Shown here piece by piece: positions 1 through 6,285 of a DNA stretch of 10,856 bases; positions within the stretch are counted from its first letter, which is position 1; every line of letters begins with the position of its first letter. The stretch is from NCBI GenBank assembly GCA_934646115.1, contig CAKUEM010000054.1:1-10856 (forward strand), in the 5' to 3' direction. The notes under the pieces were generated by a model, which worked only from the letters and a program-made list of their open reading frames with translations, had not been told where the DNA came from and did no database searches. Source of the stretch: an uncultured Oscillospiraceae bacterium. GTDB taxonomy: Bacteria > Bacillota > Clostridia > Oscillospirales > JAAYXM01. The position numbers and the translations under genes are program-made.

Positions 1-842
1 ACGCCCGCACGGTCAGAAAAGCTCCCGCCCGCCTCGATGCGCTCAACGATCTTGCGACGCAGCGTGGTGTCACGCGGGGCGGTCGCCGGGTCGATCACCT
101 TTGTTCCAAACACAAACCGCCCGATCCCAGAGCCTAAGTCCCCGCTCGGAACCAGCGTTGCATCATTCTGCCAGCGCATAATATTGCTTTCCGGCGGCAA
201 AATCTCCCGCAGCGCGGGGTCCAGCATCCAGGTCTGCAAATGCACAGCCTTCGCACGATACTGAAAATACTTTTCAAAAAACGGAAACGCCGCGCGATAG
301 CTCGCCCAACATGCGTCATGATCGAGCGGCTCGCCCTGCGGCACATGCCCCTCAAGCGCCGGGTCGCCCTTGCGCAGACCGGGCAGCTGCACCTCCTCGC
401 GAATCGTCGTTTTCTCAAACTCCATGCGCCCGAGGCGGAACAGCTTCCCTCCGAATCCCAGCGAGATCCAATACCGGCTCTCCAGTCCAAGCCGCCCGCG
501 ATATCGCTTGTGGTTGCGGATCCAAAGCGCCACATCCTGAAGCGTGTGGCTTAAAATATCAAGCGCAATGCCCTTTTCGCGATAAAAATCGATCACGCGC
601 TCCATGTTGCGCACGCCGACCAGAATATAAAACAGACCGGAAAACGCATCCTCCGGAACGCAGGCGTTGTAAATCTTTTCCACCTCTGCATGATCGGTCT
701 CTTCCAAATAAATCGCGCGGTATGCATCGTCCAAATAGCGCGAAAGCTGCTCCGACGCATCCACCCGCGCCTGCAGCGCCGAAAGCTCGGATAGCTCCTC
801 CTCGGTCAGCTTTAAATAACTGTTTGCTTCTAAAAGTGTCAT
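1..842 (-). CDS. GNAT-like acyltransferase domain protein (5' part, cut by window edge)
   Basis: The frame is open from ATG at 842-840 to the window edge, giving 280 residues without a stop; the C-terminus lies outside. A strong AAGGAGG (848-854) sits 5 nt before the ATG and fixes the start. The N-terminal ~110 residues are acidic and helical (MTLLEANSYL start). A core segment YWISLGFGGKLFRLGRMEFE at about 124-143 is followed by a GHVPQGEPL motif (165-173) and a HLQTWMLDPALREILPPESN stretch (201-220). This order matches the Firmicutes family with paired N-acyltransferase N-terminal and GNAT_C domains, which is named for its fold; I know of no established substrate. The gene has its own sigma-A promoter, divergent from nagA. 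Family assignment is from remembered motifs, and function beyond probable acyl transfer is unknown. Confidence 0.8.
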   Translation of the reverse strand, partial: MTLLEANSYLKLTEEELSELSALQARVDASEQLSRYLDDAYRAIYLEETDHAEVEKIYNACVPEDAFSGLFYILVGVRNMERVIDFYREKGIALDILSHTLQDVALWIRNHKRYRGRLGLESRYWISLGFGGKLFRLGRMEFEKTTIREEVQLPGLRKGDPALEGHVPQGEPLDHDACWASYRAAFPFFEKYFQYRAKAVHLQTWMLDPALREILPPESNIMRWQNDATLVPSGDLGSGIGRFVFGTKVIDPATAPRDTTLRRKIVERIEAGGSFSDRAG

Positions 843-866
843 GGCTGCCTCCTTTTCTTCCCATTA

Positions 867-895
867 ATGATACCAAAAAATTTTCGGTTTTTCAA
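867..895 (-). promoter_or_regulatory. sigma-A promoter of the acyltransferase gene
   Basis: On the minus strand, TTGAAA (895-890), a 17-nt spacer and TATCAT (872-867) form a near-consensus promoter. The -10 lies about 13 nt upstream of the AAGGAGG ribosome binding site, so the leader would be short. The spacer is very A/T-rich. Confidence 0.8.
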
Positions 896-902
896 TATCA
901 TC

Positions 903-931
903 TTGAGTTCTCGCCGAAAGTGTGCTAAACT
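903..931 (+). promoter_or_regulatory. probable sigma-A promoter of nagA
   Basis: TTGAGT (903-908), a 17-nt spacer and TAAACT (926-931) give a moderate sigma-A match. It would produce a leader of about 100 nt before the nagA start. Its -35 box is only 7 nt from the -35 box of the divergent acyltransferase promoter. No amino-sugar operator or riboswitch is obvious in the leader. Confidence 0.55.
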
Positions 932-1037
932 GTTTTCAATAAAAATCACGCGTTGGCGGAAACCCGTCTTATCCCTCGGCGCGTGTTGTATCACTTTGAA
1001 TTTTAAATAGCTTTTAATAATAAAGGAGCGAGAAGAA

Positions 1038-2168
1038 ATGAAAATCCGATATAGTCGCGCCACAAGTGATGGCGCAATGTACAAAAACGGCGTGCTTGGC
1101 GTAAAAAACGGGCGCTTTGACGCAGCGGCGGATGGCGAAGAGCTGGATCTGACGCAGTATCTGGTCTGCCCCGGTTTTATCGACATGCACACGCACGGCG
1201 GCGCGGGGATCGACAGTATGAAAACCAATGCAGAGGGTCTTTCTCAGCTTTCCATGCACTATGCCTCCTGCGGTGTCGCGGTGTTCCATCCCACGACCGT
1301 TACCGCAACGTTGGATGACATGCTGCGCGCGATCGAAATGACGAAGGCCGCCATGCAGGCTGGCACGCGCGGCGCCTGCATCAACGGAATTTATCTCGAA
1401 GGCCCCTATTTAAGCGCAAAATACCGCGGCGCACACGAGGAGGCGCTTCTGCGCGACCCGGATATGGCAGAGCTTGACCGTCTGCTTGCCGCGGCAGACG
1501 GGATCATTCGCGTGGTCACGATCGCGCCGGAGCGCGCGGGCGCACTTGCGGCGATCTCCCATCTGCGCGCGCATGGCGTGCGCGTTTCGCTGGGGCACAG
1601 CGCGGCAACGCAGCAGGAAGCGGAGGCGGCGATCAATGCCGGCGGCAACATCGCCGTGCATACTTACAACGCAATGGCGCCGCTCAACCACCGGAATGTG
1701 GGGCTGCTCGGCATGTCGCTCGGGCGCGATGATGTGTATAATGAGCTGATCTGCGACTTGATCCACGTCTGCCCGGAAGCGCTGCGCCTTGTGTATCTTT
1801 GCAAAAACCCGAAAAACATTATCCTGATCACAGATTCTATGGACGCAACCGGCATGTCGGACGGGCAGTATCAGCTGGGTAATCTTTCCGTCACGGTCAC
1901 AAACGGCGTTGCACGAACGGAGACCGGCGCGCTCGCCGGGTCCACGCTGCGCTCGAATATCGCGCTTCGCAACGTGGTCACCGCGCTCGGCATCCCGGTG
2001 GAAACCGCTGTCATGGGGCTGACCTGCAACCCCGCCAGCGCGCTTGGTCAGCCGGATATCGGCACACTGCAAACCGGCGCACGCGCGCATCTGACCGCGC
2101 TGGATGAAAACTTCAACGTGGTGCTCACCATGGTAGACGGCAATATCGTTTACGATGCCCGCGCCTGA
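1038..2168 (+). CDS. nagA: N-acetylglucosamine-6-phosphate deacetylase
   Basis: A cytosolic amidohydrolase that removes the acetyl group from GlcNAc-6-phosphate to give glucosamine-6-phosphate, feeding amino sugars from peptidoglycan or glycans into glycolysis or cell wall synthesis. The 376 residues match the usual NagA length. Visible motifs are PGFIDMHTHGGAG (45-57, with metal-type H51 and H53), EGPYL (121-125, metal ligand E121), GHSAAT (186-191, H187), HTYNAM (208-213, H208) and ITDSMDATG (264-272, catalytic D266). AAAGGAG at 1022-1028, 9 nt before the ATG, supports the start. It is flanked by its own promoter and a strong terminator and has no nagB neighbour, so it looks monocistronic. 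All expected active-site residues are present. Alternative substrates of the family, such as galactosamine phosphates, cannot be excluded. Confidence 0.95.
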   Translation: MKIRYSRATSDGAMYKNGVLGVKNGRFDAAADGEELDLTQYLVCPGFIDMHTHGGAGIDSMKTNAEGLSQLSMHYASCGVAVFHPTTVTATLDDMLRAIEMTKAAMQAGTRGACINGIYLEGPYLSAKYRGAHEEALLRDPDMAELDRLLAAADGIIRVVTIAPERAGALAAISHLRAHGVRVSLGHSAATQQEAEAAINAGGNIAVHTYNAMAPLNHRNVGLLGMSLGRDDVYNELICDLIHVCPEALRLVYLCKNPKNIILITDSMDATGMSDGQYQLGNLSVTVTNGVARTETGALAGSTLRSNIALRNVVTALGIPVETAVMGLTCNPASALGQPDIGTLQTGARAHLTALDENFNVVLTMVDGNIVYDARA

Positions 2169-2184
2169 TTTTCATCGTAATATC

Positions 2185-2227
2185 ACGCCCCCGCCTGCCA
2201 ATTCCCGGCAAGCGGGGGGCGTTTTTT
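2185..2227 (+). terminator. rho-independent terminator of nagA
   Basis: A GC-rich hairpin begins 17 nt after the nagA stop. ACGCCCCCGC pairs with GCGGGGGGCGT (one bulged G), and an inner TGCC/GGCA stem is separated from it by one mismatch. Six T residues (2222-2227) follow. It separates nagA from the convergent MerR remnant. Confidence 0.9.
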
Positions 2228-2233
2228 GCTTAC

Positions 2234-2974
2234 TCAGGCTTCATCCTCAAAAAAAAGCAAAACGACATGCGTGATGGATTTGCTCTTGCCCTTATACTGA
2301 AGCGACCCGCTCCAAATACACATGGCGTGAGTCCATGCTCCGCCGCATAGGCGAGCGGCTTGCGCGCCGTGCCGGGCAGCTCTTCATACGCCCCATGATG
2401 GTAAATCACGATCCTCTGCGTTGCGGGTCGATCCTCCACAAACTCGCCGCCATGCAAAACGGCACATTCGCCGGGTCATCAATCGGATATTCCACAAAAT
2501 AAAGCCGCTGGGTAATATTCGTGCCATACGCCCGCATGACCGCAAGCGCGGTGTTGCGCAAAAGCACGATCTTTTCCACGACCGAATCGGTCCGGTATGT
2601 CCTGCGATAGATCGTCTGCGACCCCTGTCGCCGCGCCTTCACCTGCCCGGAGGCATTCGCGCGCTCGCCAAGCTTCTCGATATGATAATTCAACTCATTC
2701 CGCAGCACCCGCAATCGGTGGATGAGCGGCTGAAGCTCCATCGAATCATCAAAATACTCGCGGACCTTGTCCAAAGAAAGACCAAGGTTTTGAAAAATCC
2801 GGATAGTTCGGATGCGCGCAAACGTGTCGATGGTGTAATAGCGGTTGCCGTGGCGCTGTCCTTTACATCCGGGCGCACCAACCCGCGATCCTCATAATTT
2901 AAAATGATGTGGCGTGTGATCCCGATCGTTTGCGCAGCCTCGCCGATAGAAAATAAAGCATACTCTTCTTTCAT
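2234..2974 (-). pseudogene. MerR-family transcriptional regulator, broken by three frameshifts
   Basis: The first frame starts MKEEYALFSIGEAAQTIGIT and continues through ILNYEDRGLVRP, a typical MerR winged-helix N-terminus, as far as KDSAT. Homology then continues in a second frame (NRYYTIDTFARIRTIRIFQN, then LDKVREYFDD and a helical dimerisation region) to DDPANVPF. It jumps to a third frame (HGGEFVEDRPATQRIVIYHH, a GyrI-like effector domain) to EHGLTPC, and finally to a fourth segment (IWSGSLQYKGKSKSITHVVL) ending at TGA 2234-2236. The breaks are near 2848, 2456-2459 and 2319, and each is repaired by adding one base to a short homopolymer run. The rebuilt protein would be about 247 aa, normal for MerR regulators with a C-terminal effector domain. 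The start codon lacks a strong ribosome binding site (only a G-rich stretch). Probably non-functional, unless the shifts are sequencing errors. Confidence 0.88.
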
Positions 2975-3001
2975 AAAAGCCCCCGGAAACGCGCGGCGTT
3001 T

Positions 3002-3032
3002 ATACTGTACACCGATGTATGGTATACACTAT
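3002..3032 (-). promoter_or_regulatory. 31-bp dyad, candidate MerR operator/promoter
   Basis: An imperfect palindrome 28 nt upstream of the MerR remnant's start codon. The left arm ATACTGTACACC and right arm GGTATACACTAT match outward as ATAnTGTAnACC/GGTnTACAnTAT around a 7-nt centre. On the minus strand the inner end runs into CAGTATAAA, which contains a TATAAA -10-like box. Dyads with over-long spacers between promoter boxes are typical of MerR-type autoregulated promoters. I cannot name a convincing -35. Confidence 0.6.
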
Positions 3033-3145
3033 TATCACACAGAAAACGGAAGAAAATGCAAGTAGATTTTTGGCGTGCGTCGCCTCCGTTTCATAAGTCC
3101 GCGCTATTTCAAGGCGCAGCCATCCAAATCGAAACGGTAATATTG

Positions 3146-3186
3146 AAAAAGCGGGCATTCGACCCTTTGCCGAATGCCCGCTTTTT
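3146..3186 (-). terminator. bidirectional terminator of the yqeG-aroQ-efp operon
   Basis: A perfect 16-bp stem, AAAAAGCGGGCATTCG (3146-3161) with its complement at 3171-3186, closes a 9-nt loop. A/T tracts on both sides provide a U-run on either strand. It lies 80 nt after the last gene of the minus-strand operon. The 110 bases between it and the MerR operator hold no gene that I can see. Confidence 0.9.
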
Positions 3187-3265
3187 TCATTTTAACCAGA
3201 ATATTTCCCCGCGCCGGGGCTTTCGCATGCGCCGCCATTTTCAAGCAACGCTTATGCGCCGCACG

Positions 3266-3706
3266 TTACTCGTGGCAGCAACCACAGTCGCATTCATCGT
3301 CCTCGTCAAACTCAAACTCAAGATCCTCGCCGCAGCTCGGGCAAGTGATCCCGCCGGCAGCCGCAAGCGACTCATCCAGCGTGATATGCTCGCCGCAGGT
3401 CGGGCATTCCACCTCATAGAAGCAGCCGTCCTCCAGCGCGTCATAATCGTCACAATCACAATCGCAGTCGCAATCATCCTCTTCGTCCAGCTGCGTCTCG
3501 ATCGCAAGCAGCTCCTCCGCGATCTCGTCCAGCTCGTCCTCAAACTCCGCATTCGAATCCTCAAGCGCAGAGACCGAGCATGCGATCTCATCGACCAGAT
3601 CGATCAGCGCGCTGATCAGCTTCGTCTCATTTTTCGACTGATCCAGCTCCATCCCATCGGCCAGACCCTTTAAATATGCCGCCTTTTGCATAATATTCTG
3701 TTCCAT
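3266..3706 (-). CDS. CD1247-type protein: acidic helical N-terminus plus zinc ribbon
   Basis: A 146-residue protein starting MEQNIMQKAAYLKGLADGME, with a GGAAAGGAAG ribosome binding site upstream; an upstream in-frame extension to 3769 lacks such a site. Residues 6-75 are helical and strongly acidic. Residues 78-87 form an alternating Cys/Asp run, and C101-x2-C104 (CPTCGE) with C122-x2-C125 (CPSCGE) form a zinc ribbon. The tail is acidic and ends in a Cys cluster (ECDCGCCHE). The N-terminal YLKGLADG motif and overall plan match the family annotated from Clostridioides difficile CD1247. The molecular role is unknown; the zinc ribbon suggests nucleic acid or protein contacts. It is the last gene of the operon, 68 nt after efp and behind a hairpin. 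M6 is an alternative start. Confidence 0.82.
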   Translation of the reverse strand: MEQNIMQKAAYLKGLADGMELDQSKNETKLISALIDLVDEIACSVSALEDSNAEFEDELDEIAEELLAIETQLDEEDDCDCDCDCDDYDALEDGCFYEVECPTCGEHITLDESLAAAGGITCPSCGEDLEFEFDEDDECDCGCCHE

Positions 3707-3741
3707 AAAACAAGCACTTCCTTTCCTGTTATCCAGAGTAA

Positions 3742-3771
3742 ATATGCCCCCGCGGGGCCGCAGGGGCATAT
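3742..3771 (-). other. GC-rich hairpin between efp and the CD1247-type gene
   Basis: ATATGCCCC pairs with GGGGCATAT, and the stem continues through a GC-rich core with almost no loop. It begins 3 nt after the efp stop on the minus strand. Only a weak T stretch follows (TTTACTC), so it may attenuate or stabilise the upstream message rather than fully stop transcription into the last gene. Confidence 0.6.
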
Positions 3772-3774
3772 AGA

Positions 3775-4338
3775 TTACGATTTTGCGCGCTCTAAATATT
3801 CGCCGGTTCTCGTGTCGATCTTGATCTTGTCGCCAATATCGATAAACAGCGGAACGCGCACATCCGCGCCGGTTTCCACCTTAGCCGGTTTTAACACGTT
3901 CGTCGTCGTATCGCCTTTAAAGCCCGGCTCGGTCTCCGTGATCTCAAGCTCGACAAAGTTCGGCGGTTCAATGCCAAACACCGTGCCCTTATAGGACAGG
4001 ATCTTCACAAGCATATTCTCCTTCACGAAGCGGAAACTGTCGCCCAGCTTGTCCCCGTTGAGCGGAAGCTGCTCATACGTCTCGGTATCCATGAAGTAAT
4101 ACAGCTCGCCATCGTTATAAAGATATTCCATATCCTTGCGCTCGACGTATGCGGGCGGGAATTTATCGGTCGGGTTAAAGGTTCTTTCCACCACCGCGCC
4201 GGTGATGACATTGCGCAGCTTCGTGCGGACAAACGCAGCGCCCTTGCCCGGCTTCACGTGCTGGAACTCAATAACCTGAAGCACCTGCCCATCCATATCG
4301 AAGGTAATTCCATTTCTAAAATCGCCTGCTGAAACCAT
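3775..4338 (-). CDS. efp: translation elongation factor P
   Basis: EF-P binds the ribosome next to the P-site tRNA and relieves stalling at consecutive prolines. The 187 residues have the standard length and three-domain order: KOW-like domain I (about 1-63), domain II (about 64-127), and C-terminal OB domain III (about 130-187) with the family signature near GDKIKIDTRTGEYLERA. The modified loop is HVKPGKGAAF (27-36) with Lys32 at its tip and Pro30 before it. That is the Bacillus-type loop, whose lysine carries a 5-aminopentanol group in B. subtilis, rather than the beta-lysylated E. coli type. GGAGGAAC (4344-4351) fixes the ATG at 4338. It lies 42 nt after aroQ, a common efp neighbour in Firmicutes. 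Confidence 0.97.
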   Translation of the reverse strand: MVSAGDFRNGITFDMDGQVLQVIEFQHVKPGKGAAFVRTKLRNVITGAVVERTFNPTDKFPPAYVERKDMEYLYNDGELYYFMDTETYEQLPLNGDKLGDSFRFVKENMLVKILSYKGTVFGIEPPNFVELEITETEPGFKGDTTTNVLKPAKVETGADVRVPLFIDIGDKIKIDTRTGEYLERAKS

Positions 4339-4380
4339 CTATAGTTCCTCCATCTTATTTCATTTATCAGGATTTCTATT

Positions 4381-4854
4381 CTATTTTACATTATTTTTGC
4401 TCACTTGGCAAGCATTTTCATCGAGTAATTTCAAAAGACCCTCAAGCGCCAAATCATAGCTCGCGCCGCCGAAGCCGCAGATCACGCCCACGCACACCGG
4501 CGCAAGCACGCTCGTATGGCGAAACTCCTCGCGCGCATGCACGTTTGACAAATGCACCTCCACGCACGGAAGCCTAACAGCCGCAATCGCATCGCGGATC
4601 GCAATGCTGTAATGCGTATACGCCCCGGCGTTTAAGATCACGCCGTCGCACTGCCCCTTTGCCGCGTGCAGCCGGTCAATGATCGCGCCCTCGTGGTTCG
4701 ACTGGAAGCATAAAAGCTCCGCGCCCTGCTCCTCCGCGCGCTTTTGCAGCCGCGCCTCGATCGCCGCAAGCGTCTCCGTTCCGTAGATATTCACCTCGCG
4801 CTCGCCCAGCAAATTAAGATTCGGGCCGCTGATCACCAAAATTCGTTTTTTCAT
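4381..4854 (-). CDS. aroQ: type II 3-dehydroquinate dehydratase
   Basis: Third step of the shikimate pathway: converts 3-dehydroquinate to 3-dehydroshikimate, as a dodecamer of flavodoxin-like subunits. From MKKRILVISGPNLNLLGERE the 157 residues fit the family. Catalytic features are R19 and Y24 (lid loop, REVNIYG), N75 with NAGAYTHYSIAIRDAI (75-90), H101 in EVHLSNVHAREEF (99-111), and R112. A further in-frame ATG exists at 4863, but it abuts the AAAGGGG ribosome binding site. The ATG at 4854 is 9 nt from that site and overlaps the TGA of the upstream gene as ATGA, so I choose it; this implies translational coupling. Confidence 0.96.
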   Translation of the reverse strand: MKKRILVISGPNLNLLGEREVNIYGTETLAAIEARLQKRAEEQGAELLCFQSNHEGAIIDRLHAAKGQCDGVILNAGAYTHYSIAIRDAIAAVRLPCVEVHLSNVHAREEFRHTSVLAPVCVGVICGFGGASYDLALEGLLKLLDENACQVSKNNVK

Positions 4855-5741
4855 CGCACACATCCCCTTTCTTCTTCGCGCAGCGCCGCGCGGTATAGAT
4901 CTCGCATCGTGGCGGCATCCTCCGCCTGCGTTCCGGCGCTTTCGCAGAGGAAACGCGGCGTATACCCGCGCGCCGCTACAGCCGCCGCAAGCGGCGCAAA
5001 CTCCGGTCCATACTCCGTGTCTGCAAACGTTAAATGCCGCACCTCGCCGCTTCTTTTGGAATATTGGATCTTGGAAAAATGGCTGTGGAAGCAGCGCACA
5101 CGCGCAAATCCCAGCACCTGCTCCATCCGGTCAAGCAGACGCTCATACGCCTCGCGCCCGGTCAAAATCCCAAAATTCCGCGCGTTATAATGTCCAAAAT
5201 CAATGCACGGGATCAGCCGCTCGTCCACAAGGCACAGCTCCAGCACCTCATCGAGCGTGCCCAGCTGATTCACGCAGCCCATCAGCTCCGGACACAGCGT
5301 AATATCGCCAAACCCCGCGTCATCCGCCGCATCCAGCACGCGGCGCAGCGTTTCTTTCGCGATGGCAAGCGCCTCATGCCGCTCGCGCTTCATCAGCGAG
5401 CCGGAATGGATCACGATCCGGTCCGCCCCCATTGCCCGCGCCGCCCGCGCGCTTTGCAGCACATAATCCACGGTCTTGCGCTGCCGCTCCTCGTCCGGAT
5501 TGGACAAATTCATAAAATACGGCGCATGGATCGAAAGCGCAACGCCGAATTCGCGCGCCGCCGCGCCGATTTTTTGCGCGGTCTGCTCGCCGACCAATAC
5601 GCCGCGCCCGCATTGATATTCATAGGCGTCAAGCCCGCGCGCCGCGATCCAGCCCGGCGCATCGCAGGAAGATCGAAACCCTTCCGCGGCAAAGCTTTCG
5701 CTGTTCCCGGCAGGACCGAAGCGCGCAATCATTTTTTCCAT
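4851..5741 (-). CDS. endonuclease IV-like TIM-barrel protein
   Basis: A 296-residue protein of the AP endonuclease 2/xylose-isomerase-like TIM barrel class. Candidate metal ligands fall in the usual order: H72 (IHAPYF), H112 (IVIHSG), E152 (CPELMG), D181 and H184 (CIDFGHYNAR), H219/H221 (CFHSHFSK) and E267 (LCESAGTQ). The segment that carries the DxH pair in endonuclease IV (Asp229/His231 in E. coli Nfo) reads DTEYGPEFAPL here, so the three-metal site looks incomplete. Known members of the class repair abasic sites; this one may do so or act on another phosphate substrate. CTCCTT at 5748-5753 (AAGGAG on the coding strand) is 6 nt before the chosen ATG, so an upstream in-frame extension to 5804 is rejected. 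It overlaps yqeG by 13 nt and aroQ by 4 nt. Confidence 0.88.
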   Translation of the reverse strand: MEKMIARFGPAGNSESFAAEGFRSSCDAPGWIAARGLDAYEYQCGRGVLVGEQTAQKIGAAAREFGVALSIHAPYFMNLSNPDEERQRKTVDYVLQSARAARAMGADRIVIHSGSLMKRERHEALAIAKETLRRVLDAADDAGFGDITLCPELMGCVNQLGTLDEVLELCLVDERLIPCIDFGHYNARNFGILTGREAYERLLDRMEQVLGFARVRCFHSHFSKIQYSKRSGEVRHLTFADTEYGPEFAPLAAAVAARGYTPRFLCESAGTQAEDAATMRDLYRAALREEERGCVR

Positions 5742-6178
5742 AACAAGCTCCTTGGTTTGATTGAATCCACCCGGATGGCATACACGCCGGACAGGCGCGC
5801 GCACAGCACATCCGTGGTTTTTTTATCGCCGATGAGCGCAGTCTCCTCCCGCCGCGCGCCGATCGCCGCCATAGCTGGCGAAAGCGCGCTTTTGCGCGGC
5901 TTCCCGCTTTTCCAAAAATACGGAACGCCCAGCGGCGCGCAAAAGGTCTCCACGCGTTCTTTTTTATTATTAGAAACGACCGCCGCTCGAATGCCCGCGT
6001 CATGCAGCGCCTGAAACCAGGCAAAATGCGCATCATTCGGCTCCGGCGTGTCATAATCTGCCAAAGTATTGTCTAAATCGACCAGCACGAAGCGCACGCC
6101 GCGCGCAAGCAGCGCCTGCGGCGTAATTTCATCGATCGCACGGCAGCGCCAGTCTGCCCGAAACCAGTTTCTCATCAT
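5729..6178 (-). CDS. yqeG: YqeG-family HAD IIIA-type phosphatase
   Basis: A 149-residue haloacid dehalogenase-superfamily protein. Motif I is DLDNTL (34-39, nucleophile D34 and acid D36), motif II is VVSNN (67-71), the motif III lysine is in SGKPRK (91-96), and motif IV is GDKKTTD (117-123). There is no large cap domain, as in class IIIA phosphatases and YqeG. The physiological substrate is not established; phosphatidylglycerol-phosphate has been proposed for related plant and cyanobacterial proteins. It is the first gene of the five-gene operon and overlaps the next by 13 nt. The AGAGGA ribosome binding site precedes two adjacent ATGs; the second (6175) has slightly better spacing. It ends soon after the core fold (SIKPRSLLWKK), shorter than many YqeG tails. 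Confidence 0.9.
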   Translation of the reverse strand: MMRNWFRADWRCRAIDEITPQALLARGVRFVLVDLDNTLADYDTPEPNDAHFAWFQALHDAGIRAAVVSNNKKERVETFCAPLGVPYFWKSGKPRKSALSPAMAAIGARREETALIGDKKTTDVLCARLSGVYAIRVDSIKPRSLLWKK

Positions 6179-6203
6179 AATTCCTCTTTAACCATGCATA
6201 GAA

Positions 6204-6246
6204 ATAATAAGACCCGCGCGCGCAAGCCGCGCTTTCTTCTTATTAT
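6204..6246. repeat. inverted repeat overlapping the yqeG -10 box
   Basis: ATAATAAGA (6204-6212) is perfectly complementary to TCTTATTAT (6238-6246), with 25 nt between. Nested inside is a GCGCG/CGCGC pair (6216-6220 and 6228-6232). The right arm covers most of the -10 box of the minus-strand promoter, so this could be an operator or, in part, an RNA leader hairpin. Confidence 0.55.
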
Positions 6247-6270
6247 ACACGCTTCTCTTCAAAACAACAA
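6242..6270 (-). promoter_or_regulatory. sigma-A promoter of the yqeG operon
   Basis: On the minus strand, TTGTTG (6270-6265), a 17-nt spacer and TATAAT (6247-6242) form a good promoter with a perfect -10. The predicted leader to yqeG is about 55 nt. The -35 box is 2 nt from the ribosome binding site of the divergent gene at 6286. Confidence 0.8.
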
Positions 6271-6285
6271 GTGGGAGGTTTTATC

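Noticed and set aside
311..928. Plus-strand frame of 205 codons opposite the acyltransferase gene
   Set aside because: The minus-strand gene has a promoter, ribosome binding site and family motifs; the plus frame is Pro/Arg/Ala-rich noise and runs through the promoter region.
932..1037. Possible riboswitch or structured leader before nagA
   Set aside because: Only a short CACGCG/CGCGTG pairing is visible; no known riboswitch core could be recognised.
3446..3478. CRISPR-like or tandem repeat signal in the operon's last gene
   Set aside because: The short near-repeats are codons of an alternating Cys-Asp run within a coding frame, not an array.
3056..3673. Plus-strand frame of 205 codons over the operon end
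   Set aside because: It crosses a strong terminator and is antisense to the CD1247-type gene; the repetitive Leu/Ile/Val text comes from the complement of acidic codons.
5034..6014. Plus-strand open frame of 326 codons opposite the TIM-barrel and yqeG genes
   Set aside because: Antisense to two well-supported genes; composition is basic and without motifs, and there is no ribosome binding site.
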